Assembly: GCA_002914805.1 (NCBI GenBank)
Contig: JXTB01000185.1
Location: forward strand, 580,934-644,933
Source: Parasponia andersonii
Lineage: Eukaryota; Streptophyta; Magnoliopsida; Rosales; Cannabaceae
Direction: 5' to 3'
DNA: 64,000 nucleotides
Shown: one piece after another, positions 12,004 to 23,400 of the stretch
Layout: each line of letters begins with the position of its first letter
Numbering within the stretch: the first letter of the stretch is position 1
The notes under the pieces: model-generated
What the model saw: the letters and a program-made list of their open reading frames with translations, nothing else
What the model was told of the DNA's origin: nothing
Databases searched by the model: none
Made by a program: the position numbers and the translations under genes

Positions 12004-12215
12004 ATTAAAATATAAAAGAGATGACTACTTCTGTGTTATTTGAATAAATTAAAATAATATAAAAGAGATGACTACTTTTGTGTTATCTCTTCGATTACAA
12101 CAAACGGATATATATACAAAGAGAATATAAGAATATTCTCATGACATGTTTTAAACACTATCAGCCCATACTTCTATGCAGGCGATAGACATAAGCCTTT
12201 TCTATAGACTCCACC
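12004..12215 (-). repeat. Truncated 5' LTR of the copia element
   Basis: It matches the 3' LTR at 5161-5420 from the primer-site end up to about 12215, where homology stops at TGAATGGAGA. The first 60 or so LTR bases, including TGTTGAGAATATTG, are missing. The deletion point lies about 120 bp from the next solo LTR (12338). Confidence 0.7.
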
Positions 12216-12337
12216 GATGAATGGAGATTTCTTTCTTTCTTTTTTTTTTTTTTAAAAAATGATTAATGGAGAAAGTCTATGCTTTTTTTTTTTCTTTATT
12301 TCAATTTAATAATACTGTATGGAATGTGTATTGTTCT

Positions 12338-13953
12338 TGTAAAAACCTGGATTTTGGGAGGGTAATTTGGACAATTTACCAATTTTTCGGATAAAATATT
12401 AGAGGATTAAATTACAAAAATTTTGTACAGAAGAATTAAATTGTAATTTTTGAGGAACTAGATTGATAAAGATTTGAAATTTCGGGATTTATGTGCAATT
12501 TTTGAAAAATTACACAGCCCTATATGACAGGGCCACGTGCCCTTGTTCTTTTCTTTTCTCTCTCTCTCTCTCTCTTCTCCTCTGATCTCTCTCTCTTTTC
12601 TCTCTCTTCTCCGCTGATCTCTCTCTCTGCATTTCTCGGCCGCGCACCACTGGAGGAGCGGCCGCGCCGCTCCGGCCGTCGTCCGCCCACGCCACCGACT
12701 GGCGTCGACTTACCAGACCACGCCGGAGCTCCGCCGCCCTTCCCCGGTCACCGCCGACGTCTGCATCGCCGGAAAACCGCTTAAACGCCGTTTCGGAGAT
12801 TTCGTCACTAGCGACGATTACGGCCACCATTCGACCTCCAACTAGTCCCGTTAGATTCGTCTCGTCTCAAGGATCATCAATGTATATATATCTCAACCCT
12901 ATTTTGCTCGGATTGAAAGTTGCCATTTTTGGGTATTTCGAGTTTAAGTTTGACTTTTTGATCTGGCCGTTGGACTGTGTTTTTGTTATCATTTTTGGAT
13001 TGTACTCGGAAAATGGAGAAGTTTGATATATCTATTGCCTACGTTTGGTGACTGGCACGGAAATCGAGATCGGACGGTCAAGATTTACCTCATTTTGCGT
13101 GCCACCGGTCCTGTGTGGATGCGGACCCGAATTGGACAAGTTATATATCTAATCTAGCTATTTTGGGTACTAGGAATTCAACAAAGAGGCCCATTTGTGG
13201 AATTGAAGCTCCGTTGAGAAGTTGGTTTTTCGCAAGAGGACGATCGAGGGCTTGGAATTGGTTCCCGACCCTCCGGGCGATCGTCAACGACACCTTGAGG
13301 ATTCAATAGCGTTGTATTGCTATTCGAGCGAGGTAGGGACTCAATTACCTCTGTTTTATATCGTTTTTGAATAAAACTTATTTTCTGTAACATATGAGAA
13401 CAAATGTGATTTTTGGTTTTCTTGAACATTTGTGATAGGAATTGATTGTATGATGTATACGTATTGTATTGCTCTGGGAATTTTTTAAGTGTAGGTTATT
13501 TTGGGTATATTAAAAATAAGGTGTTATGTTGCCCGTTTTTCTATAAAAACCTAGTATGCTGATTTTACCGAAAAACCCGAGCACGATTATTTTCACACTT
13601 CAGTTCTGTATTGCACGTATCATAGGATCATACCTGAGCACCATGTTAGCATCATGGGTTTACAATATGGCGCTGCATGCCCCACCATCGGTGAGAATCC
13701 GTAAACTCGCGCAGGGTTTTCTTACTTTTGATTACCTCCCCATTTGTGAGGCATAGGCAATTCGGTTGCCCCTCCAAATTTGGTAGGCTACACATGGGTG
13801 TCCCCTCCGGACATGGGCTTAGGTATCAGGCAGGCTGTTAGGCATACTTAATGCTATCATCCTGGGTTTCCACAGATGAAAGGATGAGAGCTCATGAGTA
13901 TGAGTTGATTTGTGTCATATACATATGAATTGAATGGTTTTGATTACACTGCT

Positions 13954-13984
<31 letters not shown>

Positions 13985-14535
13985 GAATTTCCGGTTTGGA
14001 TTATATATATATGTATATTTTGGACTAAACTAACCATGCAGGAATTCTCCATCACTAAAATATTTTTGGCTGGGTAATTATTTTTCTTACTAGGCATTTT
14101 ATGCTTACTCCCCTTATTTTCTTCCTCAGGTAGTGTCCAGTGCGATCTTGGTGATCAAGAGGAGTAAGAGGTCATCTGGATTGCAGTTTATCTCTTGGTA
14201 ATGCTAAGAGTTTGTTGTCACAGTCTTTGGACTATTTGGGTTTTTTGTATTAGCATTGAACCAAGATTACTGCTTTCTATTTTGTTTATGAATTTATGTA
14301 TGCCATTCTGGTATTTGACTTTTATTGTGGATAATGGTGATGCTTGGGCTTTTATGTGACTTTGTAATTTTTAATTATTATTCAGTCTATGTTTAATGGT
14401 GAAATTTCAATTATTTTATTTAAATGGATCGTTTTATAAAAACTAGAACTTTTGATACTTTTCAAATAAATCAAGAAATTTCCCACTTTGCTGAAATTCC
14501 CCTTCTACCACTGGCCCGAATTTTGGGTCGTGACA
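12338..14535 (+). repeat. Second related solo LTR (2198 bp), opposite orientation
   Basis: It runs from TGTAAAAACCTGG (12338) to GGGTCGTGACA (14535). It matches the reverse complement of 9249-11419 along its length; for example the block GAGGACGATCGAGGGCTTGG at about 13237 is found inverted near 10530. It has about 30 extra bases just before the terminal GACA. The flanking five bases (GTTCT and ATTTT) do not match, so it has no recognisable TSD. It may derive from recombination between elements. Confidence 0.82.
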
Positions 14536-16454
14536 ATTTTAAAGTCTTAAACATTTTGTTGTCACGTATTGCTTGTTTTTCTTCCTCTATCGTGAATTTT
14601 GATTTTTCTAGTTGTGTATTTTTCATACAGCTCTATATTTCTCTAACAGGAGCCTTGCCGTTGAGCCATCCCCGTCCTCTTTCAAGGTATCATTCTCTCT
14701 CTCTCTCCCTCTGTTTTCATATCTGATCGCTCTCCACTCCCAATCTCGCCGTCCTCCTCTGGACCAACTCTGCATTGGATTTTACCATATTTATTTATTT
14801 ATTTTTATTTGTATTTTTTTAGGTTAGTATGTTTTTTTTTTCTTTTTGTTTAAAATATTTGGTGAATATGTTTAAAGTGTTGAATTTGGAATATTTCGAT
14901 TTATGAATTTTTCTTTTTTTTTGAGGTTAATCTTTTTTTTTTTAAACATTTGGTGCATATGTTTAAAGATAAAGTTATTAGTGATAGTGGAATATTTAGA
15001 TTTATGATATGTGAGAAATATTTTTGCTTCTGTGATTTTGATTTGTAAATGTCTAAAGTTTTTTTTTTTTTTTTTTTTAGAGAGGAAAATGTCTCGAGAT
15101 TTATGAACATGTTAGGTGTAGGTATTTGGAACTAGAGCAGCGCTGCATATATTGGCAAATTATGTTTGTCAATATTTAGTGTATGAAACACTCATTATTT
15201 ACGATTTTAGTTATCACATCATTCAAGTTATTTTCTTAAGATAATTTGTCTAAATGTTTACTATTTTCCTTTGAATTAGCATTGTAATATGAATTGGTTT
15301 AATTTTTTTTTTTTGGTTCTTGGAATTTTGGGTTTGGTTTGTTAATAGTTTTGGGGTGAATTGTGGATTGGAAAATGTTTTTTTTTTCTTTTTTATGATT
15401 GAATAAGCATATGTCCATTTTAGACCAAAAAACAATAAATGACCACAATTCTAAAGTTATAGTTAAATTACCTAATTATACACTAATTAAAAGTAAATAC
15501 TAAAGTTACTCTCATTAAAACATAATTTTAATGAATTAGTATTTATTTGCTATTTAAAGGTTTTTAAACTAACTTCTTTTTTTTTAATTTCATGAGTTCA
15601 TGTACTATTAGAAAATGAATTTTACAGTCATTAACGAGAAATATCCTTAAGTATTACATTTCAATATTTTTTTTTTCTCTTAGTATATATATGTATATAC
15701 TCGGTAATGTTTTCATATAAATCACTTATTGTGTTATTAACTATTACCACTCATCAAAACCTATCATTTTCTATAAATTATTATTTATTAGTTAGTTAAG
15801 AGATTTTTAAACTCTTTTTGATGTTTACAAGTTCATGAAATTGCATAAAATATACTTTGCTGCCATAAATGGAAAATCGCCCTTTAATAGTATATCTCTG
15901 TTTTTTCATGGTATATCTATGTATGTTACTCAATATTTTTCTATCTATATCAATTTCACTATTATAATGTATTGTTTTTGGAGTTAGATATATTAAGCTT
16001 ATAAATAAATTTACTACGACCAGCAATTGCCAAACTCAATTTGCAAAATATATGTATATATATATTCATAAAAACTTGATTATATATACTAATTTCATTA
16101 AAAAGATATACGACAAAAACATATTTAATTAAGATCACAATATGGTATATCTGAAAATATACCAAGTAAATAACTTGATATACCAAGAGAAAAACAAATG
16201 TAGTACTTAATAGTGATTTCCAATTATAATCGTAAGGACAATAGAAAAAAATGGTCATTAAGCTACAAATTAGAGGCTTATAGTAAAATGATCGACTTTG
16301 AAGCTCATTTTAAATAATTGTCCGTTTTTCAAATACGCGGCAAAAAAATATATCAGTGGATATATTAATTATAAAATATGATATATTCAATAGAAAAGAT
16401 AGTGTACTCAATTATTAAACTAAGGCTCGGATATACATAAATAGATTTATCAAG

Positions 16455-16491
<37 letters not shown>

Positions 16492-17160
16492 ATATTTAGT
16501 TATAGAAAGATAAAAAGAACATTTACAAAGCACATAAATAGATTTATCAAGTAAAAAAAAAAATATATATATATTCAGATATTTAGTTATAGAAAGAGAA
16601 AAAGAACATTTATTAAAACAAAGAGTAGAAAAAAGGACACTAAATCTAATTCCCCATAAGTAAAGGGGGCCATTTACAAATACTATTTTTTTTTTAAAAG
16701 AAATGAACATAAACCATAATTTCTCCCTTTTTTTAATAAAAAATATTAGTCTGGGTTGGAAATTTGTTGGTTATAATTTATTGATTATATTTTTGGTTAG
16801 GTTAGTTTAATTTTTAAGGGTACTTAAGTTTGGGTTATACCAATGAAATTGTTAGTTTATGTTACTTTAATTGAAGGGTATCTTAGTTAGGTTATTTTGT
16901 CTTTTCTTAATTGTATTGTTAAATTTTTAGTATGAAGAAATTCTTTTTTTTTTCCTCTAAAAATGATTGATAGTTGTGATTTTTTTTTTAAAGCTTAATT
17001 TAATAAATTAAGTTGAATATTTATTTATCTATTTATTTATTTTGTTTTAATTCGTTTAAGTTGGTAGGCTCATTGGGCCCTGTTTAGCCCAATTTTGCCC
17101 GCCCAGACTACCAAATTTAAACGAAGACATTACTAAGTCGTCTCTGTAACCAAACCTAAA
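14536..17160. other. AT-rich intergenic region upstream of p31comet
   Basis: I see no gene. It holds long T-tracts (15061-15080), CT-rich sequence near 14690-14710, and (TA)n at 16459-16487. It also holds a tandem duplication of about 90 bp: 16436-16524 and 16533-16612 share ATAAATAGATTTATCAAGTA and TTAGTTATAGAAAGA. The last 150 bases before the gene would hold the promoter. I did not find a convincing TATA box there. Confidence 0.55.
16436..16612. repeat. Tandem duplication (about 90 bp x 2) with (TA)n
   Basis: Copy 1 (16436-16524) contains a (TA)n run. Copy 2 (16533-16612) has an A-tract in place of part of it. Both end AAAGAACATTTA. This is a simple local duplication in intergenic DNA. 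Confidence 0.85.
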
Positions 17161-19269
17161 ATGAAAATGAAACTGAAGGCCATGCCCATGGAGGAGAAGG
17201 GCCAGGGAAGCTCGGAGCCGGGAACGAACTGCGCCGAGATCGAGACCACTGCAGACTCTCTCGACGGCTCAATCATCTTCCATGCCATTAACGACGTCTC
17301 CGGTTTTGTACTTTACATGCATCAACAAATCCCCTCGTAAGTTTTCCCCTCCAAAACCTGTTTGGTTTCTCAGAAAGTAGAGGAACATACGACCTAAATG
17401 ATCCAAATTTTGCTGATTCGACCTGTTTGGTTGCTCAGAAAGTAGGGAAAGGATATAAAAAAAAAGGGGAAATTTCGCGGTTTCTTTTAGATTTCTAATG
17501 TCGCTTGAACTTTTTAATGTAGCGTTTTGCAGGATATGAGTTTCGAATTCGAAACGCTGTGTGCAAAGTACAATGAATTGGTATAATTTTTGAGCCGAGA
17601 GATTTTTCGGTGAAGTTCGATTTCATTGTTTGGTTTTGAATTTTGAAGAATTGTGCTTTTAACCGTTGTTAGGAGACTGAAATTGCACAAATTCAAGGGA
17701 ATGCGTCGTTGCGAAGAAAGCATGCTAGTGAAATGAGGGAGGTAAAACATGGAATTAGGCGATTCCAGAAGTTGATGCGCTCGATATCTGAATTCCAAAC
17801 TGCGCTTAAGCTGATGATCAGTGAAGTTCCCAACATTGAGGGAGCCATTTTGGTCCTTGGAGCTAGTCCAATTCGACCTCAACATGTTTACGAGTTTTCC
17901 TTTTCAAATGGCAAGTCTGCATCCCTTGGCGCTCCTGATTTCGCCAAAAGCAGAGCAGCAGAAGCGCTGTCGAAAAAGGTTCTAACGGATAGATTTTCTT
18001 GCTCCTTAAAGTTTGTAATTTGTTTGTGTTCCTATGATCCATTGATGAGCATTTTTTCCATTTTACAGGCTATTCGGGCATTGATCTCAAAGGGTGCTGG
18101 ATCTGGTACTTATCCAGGTAGTTAGCTAAGAACGCCGTGAAGAAAGTTTTGATTTCCCTTTATCTCTAACTCTTTTGTCCCTTTCACTAACTTATGTGAT
18201 AGAAGGATTGTTAATTTTTGTTTGGTTTTAATTGACTTTCTCAGGCATTTCTAAGCTGTTTTTATTGGTTAAAGCTCCTTCTTCATTGAATCTTCCCCTT
18301 CATTTTCTCCCCAAACGTGATTTCAGATACAGCAAAAAGGTGATGACAAAGATTACGCAAATGTGACATGCATTATCATCTTTTTCTTGTCCCAAGGATA
18401 CGCCTCTTTTTGTTAACATTGGTGGGTTTGTAAGGTCTTTGTTGTGCAAACTAGAGTTGGGCCATTTTCATTCCTTTTAAGTTGTAAAAGAAGTGAAACA
18501 AGGGAAGTTGGATTAATGGATTTATCTAGTGTTGACTAAATGCTTTAGGCAGTATGACTTTGTTTCTCATTTCACACACTTGCATTGTGCTTTCATTTTT
18601 CCCACTTTCAAGTGAACATCCGTATGTCTTAATGGAGAACTGAAAATCACAAACAAATGGGTGTTTATCATTTTATTTTCTAAGACTATCTGCGTTATTG
18701 CTGCCCGCTGGTGTTTTTTCACACCGAAGCTTTATGTATTGCGTGCAGTTTAGGCTTCCATATGACCCTATGACATCATTCAAATCTATTCTTTTTCTTG
18801 CAGATTGTGCCGTTCAGAGTGCGGTTTAAATGTAGAACTCAAGTTTCTAAAGAAATGAATGCCATTGATCTAGAGCCTCATACTTGTGGCCTCACTGAGT
18901 CCACTCCAACTGAATTAATCTGGTACGACATACGAGTGGCTTCTAATATTTTAGAATGATCCTTTTTAATTATTTGTTCCACGACACTCAAAATGATTGA
19001 TCTCGTGTATTAGATTTTTGTCAGATCCCATGAAAGGTTTACAACTTTCTCACTCTCTTAGAAATTTTATCAAGAACAGTCAATAGTTCTCTGCATCCTT
19101 AATGCGGTAAACTTGGAAAACCACTGTTTGCACTTATGTTTGTGTTTAATCACATTTTATGGCTTTGCTTTCTGAAGTTAAGTAGTAATCTTTGGTCTCT
19201 TCTTGTGATAGGTTCCAATGTCGACATGTGATCAAGGGCTTAGCATTCAACACACAAACAGAAGAATGA
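17161..19269 (+). CDS. COMET: p31comet / MAD2L1-binding protein homologue
   Basis: Seven exons give about 280 aa: 17161-17336, 17541-17580, 17673-17978, 18069-18117, 18245-18339, 18804-18922 and 19212-19269 (TGA). The product starts MKMKLKAMPMEEKGQG. Blocks match the p31comet family in order: GFVLYMHQQIP, the helix RRKHASEMREVKHGI, the core strand GAILVLGASPIRPQHVYEF, and the C-terminal IWFQCRHVIKGLAFNT (family motif WFQ...KG). Animal p31comet is of similar length (about 270 aa). p31comet has a HORMA-like fold, binds closed MAD2 and recruits the AAA+ ATPase TRIP13/PCH2 to silence the spindle checkpoint. In plants, COMET also supports meiotic HORMA-protein turnover. Exons join in phase with GT-AG introns. 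Intron 1 must use the second of two AGs (see findings). The start is the first ATG of the open exon; other in-frame Mets follow at codons 3, 8 and 10. Function is inferred from sequence. Confidence 0.87.
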
Positions 19270-20493
19270 GCATGACCGTCATTGTGGATTGGGACTTGTC
19301 TCATACATTTTGAGTTTGGAATGCATCAATAGTACCGTGAGCAGCATGTTTGTTATGAAGAAGTTAGCACTCATTACCTACATGTACCTGTATTCTTTAA
19401 GTCTTCGGCGTATTGAGGCGATGAGTCTGAAAATTTTAGCCGAAGTGTAAATGAAGCTGTCAAAATGACTTGTAAAGAATATTCACAATGGTCATATTTT
19501 TCCGTCCGTTAAAATTATTGAATTTCTGCCTTCTGTCATCCTTCACTTCTTCTCTGCTGTGAATAAAATAGAGTGTGCAGTAAAAGAGGAGCACTTGAGT
19601 GGCAGTAGTGGAACATGATCACTTTCGTTCCTTCGGAGAAACAAAGTTAACTTACTTAAGCGAACGACGTGCGACTTATCAGCTTAAGATACTTACGACA
19701 TGTCATTTTCTGTATTGAGTCGTTGGAAGGAGAAAGACAACAAAGTTTGAAGAACAAACAGTGATAAGACGCCTTCCTTCGTTCTGTTTTTGGCAGCATA
19801 TATTGTCACTAATAAACGGCCAGTCGTTTATACTAGAAAGACTGAATATACTCTGAATGTCGTTTTCAAACTGAACGGCAAAAACTTAAGACATCAAATA
19901 ACATCTCTAAGTTAAGTTTGATACAGGGGAAAAATGGAAGGAAAGAAAAGGACAGACACAAAATAAATTAAAAAAAATGGGTGTTTGAAGAGAGAGGAAA
20001 TGAAAGAAAGGCATGGAAAAAGAAAAAGAAATTTTGGGTATCTTCTCCAGATTGGAGAGAAAATGTATATACTCTCGTCCTTAATTTCTAAATAAACTAA
20101 TATATTTAAAGTGAATAAATTTTAATTTTACTACATTAGTATTTTCTTTCTTTCAATCATACATAACAAAAAACTAACAACAAACAACGTTAGAAAAATA
20201 AAAATATTTCTCTTTCCTTCCTGCCAAAAAAGTGTAAAAGAATTTTTTTTTTCTCCCTTTTCTTTTCTTTTTACAAAAAAGCAATAGACAAACGAGCGAG
20301 AGTGAACTTTTTAAAGAAACGGCATGTCGTTCTTTCTAGTTATTTCAACGTTTTAATGGCGGTATGGGGGCACAGCAAACGCAACCAGGATCAGGCCTCA
20401 CAAATCAAAGATTCAAAATACAAAAACCCCCTAAGAGGCAAAACCCTGAGAAAAGAAAAACCTCACAACTGGAAGAGAAGGGAAGAAACGACC
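19270..20493. other. Spacer between p31comet and XPD: 3' end of one, promoter of the other
   Basis: The 1.2-kb spacer holds the p31comet 3' UTR (AT-rich, with several AATAAA-like stretches such as GAATAAAATAGA at about 19560) and the upstream region of XPD. Purine-rich sequence (19920-20030) and a T/C-rich tract (20210-20275) are seen. An in-frame ATG at 20302 lies upstream of the XPD start, but the intervening codons have no family match. Confidence 0.5.
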
Positions 20494-23400
20494 ATGAAGT
20501 TCCAGATTGAGGACGTGACGGTGTACTTCCCGTACGACAACATCTACCCGGAACAGTACGCTTACATGCTTGAACTGAAGCGAGCCCTGGACGCCAAGGG
20601 CCACTGCCTCCTGGAGATGCCGACTGGGACGGGCAAGACCATCGCCCTCCTCTCCCTCATCACCAGCTACACCCTCTCCAACCCCAAAACCCCTCTCAAG
20701 CTCATCTACTGTACCCGAACCGTTCACGAGATGGAGAAGACCCTTGCCGAGCTCAAGCTCCTCCACGACTACCAGCTCCGCCACCTCGGCCCCCAGGCCA
20801 GGATCCTCGCCCTCGGCCTCTCCTCCCGCAAGAACCTCTGTGTTAACCCCCGCGTCATCGCCAAAGAGAATCGGGACTCCGTCGACGCCGCCTGCCGCAA
20901 GCTCACCGCCACTTGGGTTCGGGCATTGGCCGCCGAGAACCCGGACGTGCCCACTTGCGAGTTCTTCGAGCAGTTCGAGCGGGCCGGCCCCGCTGCGGTT
21001 TTGCCCCCCGGGGTTTACACCCTGCAGGTATTCGAGATCTTAGTTTTCGTTTTTGGGTTTTGTGGAGAGATGCAATTTGGATTTGTTAAGGCCTTAATTG
21101 GTGATTTTGATTCTTATTTGTATTGTTTTGAATGAGAAAGGTTGGAATTTGGGACTTACTTAAGGTTGGAATTTGGGACTTAGTTGGTTTCTGAATTGTG
21201 TTTGAAAATTTGGAAGGATTTGAGGGCATTTGGGAAGGAGAAAGGGTGGTGCCCCTACTTCTTGGCACGGCATATGGTGCAGTTTGCCAATGTGGTTGTT
21301 TATAGTTATCAGTATCTGCTTGATCCGAAAGTGGCTGGGATTATCTCCAAGGAAATGCAGAAGGAATCTGTTGTGGTGTTTGATGAGGCTCACAACATAG
21401 ACAATGTGTGTATTGAAGCGCTTAGTGTTAGTGTGAGGAGGCAGACACTTGAAGGGGCAAGAAGGAATCTCAATAAGATGCGTCAGGAGATTGACAGGTA
21501 GGTGCCACCTTCTGATTTCTTGTTTCTGAGCGGTAGATATGCTTACTATAGAGATGTCAGGGAATGACTTTTTCTTTTGATTTGTCTAATATCTCTTCTT
21601 TTATATGTCGCCCTGCAATAAAAGCCTGGCTTGTGTATAGGATTTAGTCTTTTATTTGTACTGAAGTGTCAAACATGATGAATAATTGTGAGGCATATTC
21701 TGGTGACTTGGTAATCCTATTTGCATTTCCTCGTTATCTGCTCATCAATTGTTGACCAAGATTTTTTGTGACTAGAGACATGTTTTTCTGAGTAATCTTT
21801 AACTCGGATTATCTTTTGTTTGCTTGATATGGTAGGTAGGTTCAAGGCCACTGATGCTGGTAGACTGCGTGCAGAATACAATCGGCTTGTTGATGGTTTG
21901 GCACAAAGAGGAAATCTTCCCAGTATGTTGAATGCCCATCTCAGTGTTTCAATTTGAATGATAAAATTGTTGTTCGACTTTTCCATCAGTTCTTATAAGC
22001 TTTACTTCCTTCCTTTATTCAGTCTCAGATACTTGGCTTGCAAACCCAGCCCTACCAGATGATATTCTTAAAGAGGCCGTGCCTGGTAATATTCGCAGAG
22101 CAGAGCATTTCCTGCATGTTCTGCGTAGACTGGTCCAATATCTGGAAGGGCGTTTGGAGACTGAGAATGTGGAGAAAGAGGGTCCTATTGGTTTTGTTGC
22201 CTCTATTAATACACATGCTGGAATTGACCAAAAAACACTGAAGTTTTGCTATGATCGCCTACACTCACTCATGTTGACATTAGAAATTACTGATACAGAT
22301 GAGTTCTTACACATCCAAACAATATGCGACTTTGCAACGCTTGTGGGGACTTATACACGTGGTTTTTCAATCATAATTGAACCTTTTGATGAGAGAATGC
22401 CCCATATTCCTGATCCTGTTTTGCAGGTTGGTTTTGTTTCTGTTTTTGTTTTTATTTACATGCGTGAGGATCTGTTTGAATATTTCATTTTTATGGACAA
22501 TGGAAAGTATATGGGTTGATTTGGTCAGTGGAAGTCCTATGAAAAACACACATGTTATTTGAAACATCTCTAGTACATTTTTCAACTTTTTTAAAAAATT
22601 TTTTTAATTATTTTTTTTAAAGACTTATCTTGAATTCCAATTGGTGTGATAAATTATTTGATGTTGTCATCCACATTCATTTCTCCCTTTTGTATAACCA
22701 AGTATAGGGTATTGTTTAATAACTTCTTTCTATCGCCTGTTTTCCTGCGTGTGCATGACATGTGTCTAGATGCCATTATTAATGTCTAATATACTTGTTT
22801 ATATTTTGTGGTTGATGGATTAGATTTATATTGTAATTATTCCACAAAATTTACTTCTCTGCACTTTGTGTATATCATTTGTTCATGATGTGTGTTTCCA
22901 TACTTTAACTTTCCAGCTCAGCTGTCATGATGCTTCTCTTGCAATAAAGCCTGTATTTGAGAGATTTCAGTCTGTAGTGATTACATCTGGAACCCTGAGC
23001 CCAATTGATCTCTACCCCCGTCTTCTCAATTTCAATCCGGTTGTCAGTCGAAGTTTTACAATGTCTTTGACAAGAGATTGCATATGCCCAATGGTTCTCA
23101 CCCGTGGAAGGTATAAGATTCAATAAAACAGAATTTTCTATACATTTTGTTAGAGTTTTCTTTAAAAGTATGTCTCTTCTTCATTTGTTCATAATATTGA
23201 CCATACTCTCTTCCTCATGCCTTTTGACTTTGAGAGACTTCAAATCCATTTAGTCATGAATTATTTTACTTATGTACTCTGCGCTGGATATTGTGGTTTA
23301 TTATATCAGTGATCAGCTTCCAGTAAGCACCAAATTTGATATGAGAAGCGACCTAGGTGTAGTAAGAAATTATGGGAGGCTCTTGCTGGAGATGGTATCT

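Larger units (their letters stand above)
5161..12215 (-). mobile_element. Ty1/copia LTR retrotransposon, decayed, split by a solo LTR
   Basis: Reading on the - strand, the order is 5' LTR remnant (about 12215-12004), gag, protease, integrase, reverse transcriptase, RNase H and 3' LTR (5420-5161). Integrase before RT defines Ty1/copia. A degenerate primer site TGGTATAAAGAG abuts the 5' LTR at about 12002. A purine-rich tract (CTTGAGAGGGCA) abuts the 3' LTR start TGTTGAGAATATTGATGC at 5420. Gag is interrupted by the 2171-bp solo LTR at 9249-11419. Several frameshifts and stops make the copy non-functional. Confidence 0.92.

Noticed and set aside
12524-12830. Open frames on both strands rich in Arg, Ser and Pro
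   Set aside because: They lie in the CT-rich and GC-rich part of a solo LTR and have counterparts only in the sister LTR.
17514-17885. Antisense open frame across p31comet exons 2-3
   Set aside because: No family match, it crosses introns of a supported gene, and its composition is that of a shadow.
20302-20493. In-frame N-terminal extension of XPD from the ATG at 20302
   Set aside because: The family N-terminus starts at 20494 ([13 protein letters not shown]). The 64 upstream codons are Lys/Arg-rich without family match, so this is more likely 5' UTR.
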